Below, piece after piece: positions 1-7,565 of a stretch of DNA of 49,506 nt (its first letter is position 1; the number at the start of each line of letters is the position of its first letter). This DNA comes from Candidatus Omnitrophota bacterium (GTDB taxonomy: Bacteria > Omnitrophota > Koll11 > Duberdicusellales > 4484-171). The position numbers and the translations under genes were made by a program. The notes beneath the pieces were generated by a model that was not told the origin of the DNA, made no database searches, and worked only from the letters and a program-made list of their open reading frames with translations. The DNA lies in contig JAUYCY010000099.1 of assembly GCA_030692055.1 (NCBI GenBank), positions 1 to 49,506 on the forward strand, in the 5' to 3' direction.

Positions 1-138
1 AAAAGCGTTGGAGAGTTAAATAGCATTCATTCAGCACAGATGCTATCATATTTGAAAACAGCAAATAAGAAAGTGGGTTTGATATTGAATTTTGCAGAGA
101 GTAAATTGGGTATTAAAAGAATGGTAAACAGGTATTAA
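1..138 (+). CDS. GxxExxY protein, 3' end only
   Basis: The open frame enters from the left edge and gives 45 residues ending in NRY. The pattern HSAQMLSYLK, then KVGLILNFAESKLGIKRMV, is the C-terminal signature of GxxExxY proteins (TIGR04256/PF13366, predicted PD-(D/E)XK nuclease fold). The catalytic part lies outside the window. It belongs to a different subfamily from the three copies further right, which read FREQ..SQLKASPYEVGLLVNFGSSKLEY. A palindromic element starts 7 bp after the stop and may be the right end of the element that carries this gene. Function is unknown; nuclease activity is inferred from the family. Confidence 0.8.
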   Translation, partial: KSVGELNSIHSAQMLSYLKTANKKVGLILNFAESKLGIKRMVNRY

Positions 139-144
139 CAAATT

Positions 145-240
145 AACCGCAGACGGTGTAGATAAAGCCTGCAGATGGCGCAGATGAACAATATCGGCGT
201 AATCTGCGGGGCTGAAAGCCCATCTGCGATATCTGCGGTT
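145..240. repeat. Palindromic element with AACCGCAGA ends
   Basis: The left arm AACCGCAGA (145-153) is matched by the reverse complement TCTGCGGTT (232-240). Inside, the word GCAGAT/ATCTGC recurs in both orientations. It has the same design as the other iterated-word palindromes in this window and fills the gap between the partial GxxExxY gene and the response regulator. Confidence 0.7.
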
Positions 241-257
241 GCAGTGGAGGTGGAAAA

Positions 258-635
258 ATGAAAAAAATCCTAATCGTGGAAGATGAAAAAGATATTTTAA
301 GTTTCCTGCAAGATAATTTAACAAGATCTAATTTTCATATCGAAGTAGCTGTTGATGGTAAAGAAGCGATAGAAAAAATGAAAACATTTATACCCGACTT
401 AGTTCTTTTAGATATAATTCTTCCCGAATTAGATGGGTTAGAAGTGCTTAAGTGGATTAAAAAAAATAAACCAAAAACATTTGTGATTTTAGCTACAGCC
501 AAGAAAGAAATTGCTGATATTAAAAAAGGATACGCTTTAGAGGCAGATTATTATATTACTAAGCCATACACGCTAGAGGAAGTAGTAAAAGGAATAAACG
601 TGATGCAGGCGCTGAAAGAGGAAGAAGTCAATTAA
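258..635 (+). CDS. Single-domain response regulator (CheY-like receiver)
   Basis: The 125-residue protein is a receiver domain with no output domain. The acidic pocket is E8-D9, the phospho-acceptor is D52 in LVLLDIILPELDG, the switch residue is T80 in VILATAKK, and the conserved lysine is K102 in TKPY. The start has a good Shine-Dalgarno GGAGGT at 246-251. No histidine kinase is encoded in the window. By position ahead of a pilus locus it may act like PilG/PilH-type regulators of pilus function, but a repeat-filled gap of about 680 bp separates it from the next gene, so the link is only contextual. Confidence 0.9.
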   Translation: MKKILIVEDEKDILSFLQDNLTRSNFHIEVAVDGKEAIEKMKTFIPDLVLLDIILPELDGLEVLKWIKKNKPKTFVILATAKKEIADIKKGYALEADYYITKPYTLEEVVKGINVMQALKEEEVN

Positions 636-637
636 CT

Positions 638-787
638 TTATTCTCTCTCGGCGAATACCCCGTGGCTTGCCACGGGGATGAAGCCGAAAGCGTAAACGTA
701 GCTGATCTCATTCCAAGGCAATGAATGAACCAGTGATAATATTAGCATAGAACATACTCCACGGCTTGCCGCGGAGACTGGTTGATT
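638..787 (+). repeat. 150-bp two-hairpin interspersed repeat, copy 1 of 4
   Basis: It runs from TTATTCTCTCTCGGCG to GACTGGTTGATT. Two GC-rich hairpins with a CTTG loop lie at 658-677 (arms CCCCGTGG/CCACGGGG) and 757-776 (arms CTCCACGG/CCGCGGAG, one mismatch here). Other copies are at 39446-39597 (reverse), 43648-43799 and 49356-49506. It begins 3 bp after the response regulator stop, so it could also act as a terminator. No open frame and no terminal inverted repeats were seen. Confidence 0.9.
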
Positions 788-797
788 AAGGATTTTA

Positions 798-952
798 GAC
801 GGATTTTTGCGGATGCAAACGGATGTAATGCAGATTCAAACGGATGGTTACGGATGTCGCGGATAAATTAATCCCTGCCTGCCGGCAGGCAGGCGTCTGA
901 ATCCCCGCCTTGCCGAACAAGGCGAGGCAGGCGTAATAATCCGTGTGCATCT
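798..952 (+). repeat. GATGCAAACGGAT-family element, gene-less
   Basis: Left half carries iterated GGATGCAAACGGAT and GATTCAAACGGAT words; the right end is ATCCGTGTGCATC, their reverse complement. The middle holds a perfect 20-bp palindrome at 874-893 and a degenerate second copy. No GxxExxY gene is present. The internal stretch GGTTACGGATGTCGCGGAT is shared with the element at 15262-15342. Confidence 0.85.
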
Positions 953-1005
953 ATTGCCCGAAGGGTTGACACGCTATATAAAAAGTGCTAATCTTTTATA
1001 GCAGA

Positions 1006-1114
1006 GATTACACAGATTTCCGCCTGAGGCGGATCAGCCTTCGGCTGAAGATATTAGATTACACAGATTTTTTAAGAAAGTAATCAGTGTAATCTAATTT
1101 TAATCTGCGTAATC
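1006..1114. repeat. GATTACACAGATT palindromic element
   Basis: GATTACACAGATT at 1006-1018 faces AATCTGCGTAATC at 1102-1114, with further copies of the word inside and small GC hairpins near 1021-1048. Related elements are at 21591-21681 and 33368-33526. Confidence 0.75.
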
Positions 1115-1132
1115 AATTTATAAAAATGATAT

Positions 1133-1320
1133 GAACCCCGTTAGACCTTATGTAAAAAAAAGTTTGATGCCGTTAAGAAATTGTTTTTTGCCAAAACATA
1201 GGAAAGGTCTAATCGGGGTGAACCCCGTTAAACCTTTAATGTTTGGAGGCTAAGGGGTGACTTTGGTTGATTCATGTTCATTAATCTTGATATAAAATTA
1301 ATGGAGGTCTAACGGGGTGA
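1133..1320 (+). mobile_element. Gene-less tandem pair with ends of the GIY-YIG cassette
   Basis: There are two units. Unit 1 (1133-1219) starts GAACCCCGTTAGACCTT and ends AGGTCTAATCGGGGT. Unit 2 (1220-1320) starts GAACCCCGTTAAACCTT and ends GGAGGTCTAACGGGGTGA. The same ends bound the GIY-YIG gene at 22424-22697. Neither unit contains an open frame. The right end of unit 2 supplies both the Shine-Dalgarno (GGAGGT, 1303-1308) and the GTG start (1317) of the next gene. Confidence 0.75.
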
Positions 1321-2648
1321 AGAAAAATCTTTCGATACGTTCAGTAAGCTTAAAAAGAAGAATATGGGTAGCTGTTTCTTTGGTTACCTTCATACCTTCC
1401 ATAATTGTGCTTTATTATTTTAGCGGAATTTATATTTCTCCGCCCGCTGTTCTAATCGCTGCTTTTATAGTGTTTTTGGGTTGGTGGATTATTTTTGAGA
1501 TTTTTTCCTCTATTCTCAGGCTATATTCTAATTCAAAAAAGACCTTAAAAAATATAGGAGAAGAAGCGCCAGAAATTGCAAACGAGGTGCAGAGCTTAGA
1601 GGCGATAGTAAACATGTTTTCTTCTAAAATGAAAGGCAGCCTTGAGCAATTGAAAGATTTCAGCCAAAAAACCGAAGAGCTAAACCAGGAAGTTTCAAAA
1701 AAAGTTTTTGTCCTTTCCACAATCATACAGGCTAACGACCTTTTTTCTAAGGATGCGCCCTCTGAAGACATACTACAGCTGCTTACTCAACGTTTAAAAG
1801 AAATATTGGCGATGAAAGTATGTTTTTGTATTTCAAGAGATGAGGATATCGATAAGTTTACTGTAGTTTCGTATTTTGGAATGGATGTATCAAAGATAGA
1901 AGATGCCCTAGAGAAGGAGGGCAAAGAATTGATAAAGCTTAAAAAAATTATGGCTTTGGATAAAGAAAATAAATCTTCTCAAGTTACGTCATTGGCAAAA
2001 GAATTGGGCGTCAATAATATAGCTCTGAACCCTATAACGTCCAAGGGGCAATTAATAGGATTTTTAGTTATCGCTAATAACAGCGATAATTTTGTTTTCA
2101 GCGCGGATAACTTAAATATCCTGAGTTTATTTTCTCAAAATGTATCTTTAGTCTGGGAGCATAAAAAATTATCCGTTAAGGTTGATTCACTAGAGATACT
2201 TGATTATTTAACCGGTCTATATAATGAGAAGTTTATAGTTAAAAGGTTAGACGAGGAAATTAATAGGGCTCTCATTTATCAAAGGCCGTGCGGGTTTTTA
2301 CTTATGGAAATAATTAATTTTGAAGAGTGTCAAAAAACATATGGTTTACTTGAAGCAGAAAAGTTAGTTAAAAAGGTCGCTAGGGTATTTAAGGAGACGC
2401 TGCGGCCCATAGATATAGCGGCGCGCCTTGCGCCTAATAGGTTGGGAGCGATTCTAATAGAGAAAAATAAAAGGCAATCGCAGACTGTCGCTAGCAACTT
2501 AAAAGAGAAGTTAGAGAATAGTTTTAAAGACCAGTTAAAATTGGCTTTTTCCGTTGCAGAAAATCCAATAGACGGTGCAAATTCCCATGAACTTATAAGT
2601 TTTGCCCAGTCCCACATTAGTATATCCGGAATAAATGAAGCCCCCTAG
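1317..2648 (+). CDS. Membrane GAF protein with degenerate GGDEF domain
   Basis: 443 residues. Two N-terminal membrane helices (about 17-35 and 42-62) are followed by a charged, coiled-coil-like stretch (about 70-135), a GAF-like sensor region (about 140-280) and a C-terminal GGDEF-fold domain beginning DYLTGLYNEKF (about 293). The active-site loop that should read GG(D/E)EF is replaced by LAPNRLGAIL, so diguanylate cyclase activity is unlikely; it may bind a nucleotide or act as a scaffold. The GTG start with a Shine-Dalgarno 8 bp upstream lies inside a repeat end. It overlaps the next gene by 14 bp, which suggests a regulatory role in pilus assembly. Confidence 0.8.
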   Translation: MKKNLSIRSVSLKRRIWVAVSLVTFIPSIIVLYYFSGIYISPPAVLIAAFIVFLGWWIIFEIFSSILRLYSNSKKTLKNIGEEAPEIANEVQSLEAIVNMFSSKMKGSLEQLKDFSQKTEELNQEVSKKVFVLSTIIQANDLFSKDAPSEDILQLLTQRLKEILAMKVCFCISRDEDIDKFTVVSYFGMDVSKIEDALEKEGKELIKLKKIMALDKENKSSQVTSLAKELGVNNIALNPITSKGQLIGFLVIANNSDNFVFSADNLNILSLFSQNVSLVWEHKKLSVKVDSLEILDYLTGLYNEKFIVKRLDEEINRALIYQRPCGFLLMEIINFEECQKTYGLLEAEKLVKKVARVFKETLRPIDIAARLAPNRLGAILIEKNKRQSQTVASNLKEKLENSFKDQLKLAFSVAENPIDGANSHELISFAQSHISISGINEAP

Positions 2649-3072
2649 ACAGATTGAAAAACCTCTTGGCCAAATTTTGGTAGAAAGAGGTATTGTCACA
2701 CGCCCTCAGCTTGAAAAAGCCTTAGAAATTCAAAAGAAAGAAGGAGGCTTAATTGGTGAAGTTTTAGTAAAGTTAGGCTTTACGACAGAGGAATCTATCG
2801 CTCACTGTCTTTCTTTACAGTTTGGCTTTCCGTATCTGCCTTTGGAAAATTACGAGGTATCCAAGGAAATCGTTCGTTTAATTCCTAAAAATGTTGCAGC
2901 GCATTATTGCCTAATAGCTATAGATAAGATAGGCAATACTTTGACTATCGCTATCGCTAACCCTTTAAACATACAGGCGATAGAAGACTTAGAAGACTTG
3001 ACGCACTGTGAGATTCAGATATTTATAAGTACTCCTTCAGATATAAGAAAGAGTATAGAAAAATTCTATTGA
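2635..3072 (+). CDS. Solitary MshEN / GspE N-terminal domain protein
   Basis: 145 residues covering only the N-terminal domain of PilB/GspE ATPases (T2SSE_N/MshEN, PF05157), with no ATPase part. It reads LGQILVERGIVTRPQLEKAL, then GGLIGEVLVKLG, the repeated pattern that binds cyclic di-GMP in MshE. The usual first arginine of RLG is replaced (K-P-L-G), so ligand binding is uncertain. It starts inside the end of the degenerate GGDEF gene and precedes two full-length ATPases with the same N-domain. It may bind the ATPases or compete for a nucleotide signal; this is inference. Confidence 0.82.
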   Translation: MKPPRQIEKPLGQILVERGIVTRPQLEKALEIQKKEGGLIGEVLVKLGFTTEESIAHCLSLQFGFPYLPLENYEVSKEIVRLIPKNVAAHYCLIAIDKIGNTLTIAIANPLNIQAIEDLEDLTHCEIQIFISTPSDIRKSIEKFY

Positions 3073-3078
3073 GATAGA

Positions 3079-3160
3079 AGCGGAACATCGCGGATTAAAA
3101 CGCGGAATAACGCAGAAAAATCCGCGTAAATCAGCGTAGATATCCGCGTGTATCCGCATC
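3079..3160. repeat. CGCGGAT-word palindromic element
   Basis: Left half carries GCGGAA, CGCGGATTAAAACGCGGAA and CGCAG; the right half carries the complement TCCGCG, ATCCGCG and ATCCGC. It fills the gap before the first pilB gene. The element at 37494-37579 is similar. Confidence 0.7.
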
Positions 3161-3175
3161 TATGGAGCGTAAGCG

Positions 3176-4876
3176 ATGATGAAAGAGAAATTTGCAGATT
3201 ATTTAATTGATAAAAAATTAATTTCTAAAGAAGACCTAAGCAAAGCTTTAGCTGAACAAAAAACAAAAAGCGGTTCTTTAGTTGAAGTTCTTATAAAATT
3301 AGGTTGTATGCAAGAACAACAGCTTTTAGGTATTCTTTCCGGTTATCTTTCTATACCCCCTGTTCACATTGCTAATCTCACCATAACTAAAGAAATTTTA
3401 GCGTTAATTACGGAAAAGATTGCACGCACATACCAGGTACTACCTATAGGTAAAATCGGCAGCAGCATAACCATTGCTATGGCGGATCCGCTAAACATAT
3501 TACTTATTGATGATTTGAAAAAAATTACCGGATGCGAAATAAACCCTGTTATATGCTCTTTATCTGAAATCAAAGAAGCAATATCCACGCATTATTCACA
3601 AACTACTACCACTACCACAGCCTTAGAAGAAATCATAAAAGATCAAAAATCAGAAGCTATAGAGATTATACACGCAAAAGCCGAGGCAGTAGAAGAGGCC
3701 ATTGAAACGATAGATGAAGCACCGGTGATAAAATTTACTAATTATCTTCTAGAAAGAGCTGTTTCTGAGAGAGCATCCGATATTTTGATAGAGCCTTTAG
3801 AAAAGGTAAGCAGGGTGAGGTTTCGTATTGATGGTATTTTAAAAGAAATTGAGACATTTCTTAGGAAAACTCATCCTTTCGTTGTTTCACGCATAAAAGT
3901 TATGTGTAATTTAAATATTGCCGAGCACAGGCTTCCGCAAGAAGGGAGATTTCGGATCACTACTTTAAATAGAAGCGTAGATTTTAGAGTTTCAATTTTA
4001 CCTTCTAGTTTAGGAGAGAAAGCTGCGCTAAGAATTTTAGATAAAACTACAGCATTGCTAGATTTAAACCTTTTGGGGTTCGAAGAAGATGTTTTAAAGA
4101 ATTTACGCCGGGACAGCCTAAAGCCTCACGGTTTGATTCTAGTCTGCGGCCCCACAGGCTCAGGAAAAACCACCACTTTATATTCCATAATAAGCTATAT
4201 ATATACGCCGGAAGAAAATATCATTACTGTCGAAGACCCTATAGAGTATCAATTAAGAGGAATAAATCAGGTCAGTATAAATCCCGTAATAAATCTAACA
4301 TTTGCTTCTTGTCTGCGCTCAATATTACGCCAAGACCCGGATATAATTATGGTAGGAGAAATTAGGGACTACGAAACAGCGGACATGGCTATAAAAGCAG
4401 CGCTTACCGGACACTTGGTTTTGTCAACTTTGCATACCACAACCAGCGCAGGTTCAATTACCCGTCTACTTAATGTGGGAATAGAGCCATTTCTTCTTTC
4501 CTCAACCTTGATAGGAGTGCTTACTCAAAGGCTGGTGAGGAATTTGTGCCCAAAATGCAAAGAAGAATTTGATGTTCCCGATACGATAAGGGAAAAATAT
4601 TCAATTGAGAAAAAAGCAAAAGTTTACAAAGCAAAAGGGTGTAATCTCTGTCAAACCACAGGCTATAAGGGTAGAATTGCCCTATGCGAATATTTACAGG
4701 TTTCGCCTAAAATGCGCTCCCTGATAAGTTCCAATACCTCCGAACATACGATTAAAAGAGAGGCCAGGCTTTTAGGCATGCATACTTTACGGGAAGACGG
4801 TTTACTAAAAATAGCAAAAGGTGTAACCACCATAGAGGAAGTATTAAAGGTAACCGGGTCGGACGAACCACTATAA
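3176..4876 (+). CDS. pilB: Type IV pilus assembly ATPase, PilB/GspE family (copy 1)
   Basis: 566 residues, normal for the family. An N-terminal MshEN-like domain (about 5-140) is joined by a Thr- and Glu-rich linker to the motor domain. Visible motifs are SDILIEP (201-207), Walker A GPTGSGKT (325-332), Asp box VEDPIEY, Walker B DPDIIMVGEIRD (387-398), the His box STLHTTTS, and a four-cysteine zinc site (C458, C461, C489, C492). It hydrolyses ATP at the inner-membrane base to drive pilin polymerisation. ATG codons at 3176 and 3179 are both possible starts, with GGAG upstream. It is one of two PilB-type ATPases in the locus, so the two may serve different pilins or one may replace PilT. Confidence 0.93.
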   Translation: MMKEKFADYLIDKKLISKEDLSKALAEQKTKSGSLVEVLIKLGCMQEQQLLGILSGYLSIPPVHIANLTITKEILALITEKIARTYQVLPIGKIGSSITIAMADPLNILLIDDLKKITGCEINPVICSLSEIKEAISTHYSQTTTTTTALEEIIKDQKSEAIEIIHAKAEAVEEAIETIDEAPVIKFTNYLLERAVSERASDILIEPLEKVSRVRFRIDGILKEIETFLRKTHPFVVSRIKVMCNLNIAEHRLPQEGRFRITTLNRSVDFRVSILPSSLGEKAALRILDKTTALLDLNLLGFEEDVLKNLRRDSLKPHGLILVCGPTGSGKTTTLYSIISYIYTPEENIITVEDPIEYQLRGINQVSINPVINLTFASCLRSILRQDPDIIMVGEIRDYETADMAIKAALTGHLVLSTLHTTTSAGSITRLLNVGIEPFLLSSTLIGVLTQRLVRNLCPKCKEEFDVPDTIREKYSIEKKAKVYKAKGCNLCQTTGYKGRIALCEYLQVSPKMRSLISSNTSEHTIKREARLLGMHTLREDGLLKIAKGVTTIEEVLKVTGSDEPL

Positions 4877-4884
4877 ATATAATC

Positions 4885-5362
4885 GATGCAGACGGATTAC
4901 GGCGGATGCAGACGGATATAGCGAAGATGCAAACGGATAAGTTATTATTTAGGGAACTAACCTATAAAATTATTGGTATTTGTTATAGAATTCATACCAG
5001 CCTTGGTTGCGGTTTTCCTGAAAAAGTATATCAGAAAGCATTGGAGATAGAGTTTCATAAAGAAGGTATAACTTACGAAACAGAGAAAGCCTTTAGGGTG
5101 CTTTATAATAAGGAAGCGATAGGTAGGTTTAGATTAGATATGGTCATTGATGGAAAGGTTGTTATTGAGCTTAAGGCGGTTGAGCGTTTACCTAACGTAT
5201 TTAGAGAACAAATAATCTCGCAGCTTAAAGCTTCTCCTTACGAGGTCGGGCTTTTGGTAAACTTTGGTTCTTCTAAGTTAGAATATCTTAGGATAGCACG
5301 CTCTAAACCCATCCGTTTGCATCCCTGCCTGCGGCAGGCAGGCGTCATAATCCGTTTGAATC
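4885..5362 (+). mobile_element. GATGCAAACGGAT-family element carrying GxxExxY gene A
   Basis: Left end has iterated GATGCAGACGGAT words (4885 on); right end has ATCCGTTTGCATC (about 5311), an imperfect CCTGCCTGC palindrome and AATCCGTTTGAATC (to 5362). The GxxExxY gene occupies nearly the whole interior. The element lies between the two pilB genes and stops 4 bp before the ATG of the second. Confidence 0.8.
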
Positions 5363-5370
5363 TATTATGA
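4906..5370 (+). CDS. GxxExxY protein, copy A (predicted PD-(D/E)XK nuclease fold)
   Basis: 154 residues. The family motif is GFPEKVY (36-42). The predicted nuclease core is D78 (RLDMVIDG) and E88-x-K90 (IELK). Both tandem MQTD stretches at the N-terminus are translations of the left-end word ATGCARACGGAT, so the start codon is part of the repeat; starts at 4906 or 4927 are possible. The last 20 residues are translated from the right-end repeats. The stop overlaps the ATG of the second pilB gene as ATGA. The biochemical role of the family is unknown; a part in moving or maintaining the flanking repeats is my inference. Confidence 0.85.
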   Translation: MQTDIAKMQTDKLLFRELTYKIIGICYRIHTSLGCGFPEKVYQKALEIEFHKEGITYETEKAFRVLYNKEAIGRFRLDMVIDGKVVIELKAVERLPNVFREQIISQLKASPYEVGLLVNFGSSKLEYLRIARSKPIRLHPCLRQAGVIIRLNLL

Positions 5371-7046
5371 ACGTCAAAGAAAAAATTTTAGATTATATAA
5401 CAAAGAATAAGGCCATCAACAAACATACCCTAAAGACTATCGATGGGGCAAAAGATTACGACAACTTTAAGCGCTTACTTATAGAAAGTAATCTTATAAC
5501 CGAAGAAGAATTGCTGCTTATTTTTTCTAAAGAATTCAGAATGCCGTTTCTGGATTTAAAAAAGTATAGGGTGCCTTATAAGAATAAGGAATTACTTCCG
5601 CGAGACATAGCTTTTAAATACAAAGTTTTCCCCTTATGTACAATAGGAAATATCCTTACTATAGTTACTTCTAATCCTTTGGATGTCCTAATACAGGACG
5701 ATATACGTATTATTACAGGTGTAGGTAAAGTTGACCCCGTGCTTTCGCGGGAAGAGGATATTGTTAAAGCTCTTACGATGCTATACAAGGAAGAAAATAC
5801 CGCGAAGGCGTTAGACGAAGAATCTTCCTTTGAGGTGAGCGAGAGTTATGAGATGAAGGAATCTTTAGAAACCTTAATTGAAGAAAGTAAGCACCCCCCC
5901 ATTGTAAGAGCCGTAGATTTACTTATTTATAACGCGCTTAAAAAAAGGGCTTCAGATATTCATATAGAGCCCTACCAAGATAAATTATTAGCTAAATATA
6001 GGATAGACGGGGTGTTGCATGAGGAATTTGATTTCCCTAAAAAAAATCAACAGGCAGTACTTGCGCGTTTAAAGATAATTTCTTCTTTAGATATCACAGA
6101 GTCACGGCTGCCTCAAGACGGAAGATTTAAGGTAAAGTTTGAAGGAAGAGAGATAGATTTTAGGGTTTCCAGTTTACCCACCAATTTTGGAGAAAAGTTT
6201 GTTTTAAGGGTATTGGATAAGGAAAATCTATCTACGGGTTTAAAAAGCCTGGGTTTTTCAAACGAGCCGCTTACACTTTTTGAAGAGGCAACTAAAGCGC
6301 CCTTCGGCATTTTGGTAGTTACTGGCCCTACCGGAAGCGGAAAATCCACAACCCTATATTCGATAGTTAACCAGATGAATACTCCTGATAAAAATATCGT
6401 GACCATTGAAGACCCCATAGAATATCAGGTAGAAGGTATAACGCAAATTCATGTAAATACAGAAATAGGCCTTACTTTTGCTAATGGCCTACGATCAGTA
6501 TTGCGGCAATCCCCGGATATCATTATGGTCGGAGAGATAAGAGATTCAGAGACCGCAGATATAGCTATTAAAGCGTCGCTCACCGGAGAATTTATCCTTT
6601 CTACGCTGCATACAAACACTGCAGTAGGCGCAATCACAAGGCTGATAGATATGGGGGTGGAGCCGTTTCTTCTAGCTTCTTCTTTGGTTGCTTCAACCGC
6701 ACAGCGGCTCGTTAGGAAGCTCTGCCCAAAGTGTATGGAGAAATATGCGATAGAAGAAAAGGTTTTAAAAGATTTAAAAATAAATACTTCGCAGAGGGAT
6801 TTCTTTAGAGCCAAGGGCTGTGATTATTGTAATAATACCGGCTATAGAGGCAGGCTAGCAATCCTAGAAGTTTTGCTTATCGATGATAAAATTAAAGAAA
6901 TGATTGTGGGTAAAAGCTCCGAAGATGAAATCACCCAATATGCTACTAAATTTAAAGGGTATAAGCCTTTAAGGGAGAATGGTTTTTCTAATTGTATAGA
7001 AGGGTTAACTTCCCTTGAAGAAGTTTTAAAAGTAACATCAGAATAA
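5367..7046 (+). CDS. pilB: Type IV pilus assembly ATPase, PilB/GspE family (copy 2)
   Basis: 559 residues. It has a weaker GspE N-domain (about 1-140), an acidic linker, SDIHIEP (196-202), Walker A GPTGSGKS (320-327), Walker B SPDIIMVGEIRD (382-393), STLHTNT and four zinc cysteines (C453, C456, C485, C488). This copy matches canonical PilB motifs more closely than copy 1 (SDIHIEP against SDILIEP). No Shine-Dalgarno precedes the ATG, because the space is filled by the mobile element. Translation probably depends on coupling to the GxxExxY stop (ATGA overlap). Confidence 0.93.
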   Translation: MNVKEKILDYITKNKAINKHTLKTIDGAKDYDNFKRLLIESNLITEEELLLIFSKEFRMPFLDLKKYRVPYKNKELLPRDIAFKYKVFPLCTIGNILTIVTSNPLDVLIQDDIRIITGVGKVDPVLSREEDIVKALTMLYKEENTAKALDEESSFEVSESYEMKESLETLIEESKHPPIVRAVDLLIYNALKKRASDIHIEPYQDKLLAKYRIDGVLHEEFDFPKKNQQAVLARLKIISSLDITESRLPQDGRFKVKFEGREIDFRVSSLPTNFGEKFVLRVLDKENLSTGLKSLGFSNEPLTLFEEATKAPFGILVVTGPTGSGKSTTLYSIVNQMNTPDKNIVTIEDPIEYQVEGITQIHVNTEIGLTFANGLRSVLRQSPDIIMVGEIRDSETADIAIKASLTGEFILSTLHTNTAVGAITRLIDMGVEPFLLASSLVASTAQRLVRKLCPKCMEKYAIEEKVLKDLKINTSQRDFFRAKGCDYCNNTGYRGRLAILEVLLIDDKIKEMIVGKSSEDEITQYATKFKGYKPLRENGFSNCIEGLTSLEEVLKVTSE

Positions 7047-7067
7047 ATACTTATTGATGATGTAATA

Positions 7068-7508
7068 CGGATTCAAACGGATATAGCGAAGATACAAACG
7101 GATAAGTTATTATTTAGGGAACTAACTTATAAAATTATTGGTGTCTGTTATAGAATTCATACTACTTTAGGTAATGGTTTTCCTGAAAAAGTGTATCAGA
7201 AAGCTTTGGAGATAGAGCTTAATAAAGAGGGCATAACTTATGAGACAGAAAAAGCCTTTAAAGTGCTTTATGATAAAGAAGTGATAGGTAGTTTTAGGCT
7301 GGATATGGTTATTGACGGAAAGGCCATTATTGAACTCAAGGCGGCAGAGGGCTTGCCTAAAGTATTTAGAGAGCAATTGATTTCACAGCTTAAAGCCTCT
7401 CCTTACGAGGTAGGTCTTTTAGTAAACTTTGGTTCTTCTAAGTTAGAATATATTAGGATCGCGCGCTCTAAACGTATCCGTTTACATCCGCTAAAATCCG
7501 TTTGAATC
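7068..7508 (+). mobile_element. GATGCAAACGGAT-family element carrying GxxExxY gene B
   Basis: Left end CGGATTCAAACGGAT (7068-7082) followed by ATACAAACGGAT; right end ATCCGTTTACATC and ATCCGTTTGAATC (7496-7508). There is no CCTGCC palindrome in this copy. It sits between pilB copy 2 and pilC, 9 bp before the pilC ATG. Confidence 0.8.
7092..7505 (+). pseudogene. GxxExxY protein, copy B, start codon lost
   Basis: The frame is intact from position 7092 to the stop and nearly identical to copy C (about 11 differences over some 385 bp by eye). The codon matching the ATG of the MQTD start is ATA, giving IQTDKLLFREL. No in-frame ATG, GTG or TTG lies upstream before the pilB stop; the first candidate is GTG at 7191, which would remove the GxxE part of the motif. 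Core residues (GFPEKVY, RLDMVIDG, IELK) are retained. It is either a recent pseudogene or translated from a non-standard AUA start. Confidence 0.7.
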
Positions 7509-7517
7509 TATAATAAT

Positions 7518-7565
7518 ATGTTAAATTTTTCTTATAACATAAAAAATAAGGAAGGAAAATCATGA
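7518..7565 (+). pseudogene. Displaced N-terminus of PilC (frameshifted)
   Basis: ATG at 7518 reads MLNFSYNIKNKEGKS then TGA. This is the expected beta-strand start of PilC/GspF proteins, normally followed at once by GTIEAES. The main pilC frame opens at the overlapping ATGA (7562-7565). A -1 shift in the AAAA run at 7556-7559 would join them as ..NKEGKIMKGTIEAES. Confidence 0.75.

Noticed and set aside
1133..1320. Classical insertion sequence
   Set aside because: No transposase frame and ends match the GIY-YIG cassette instead.
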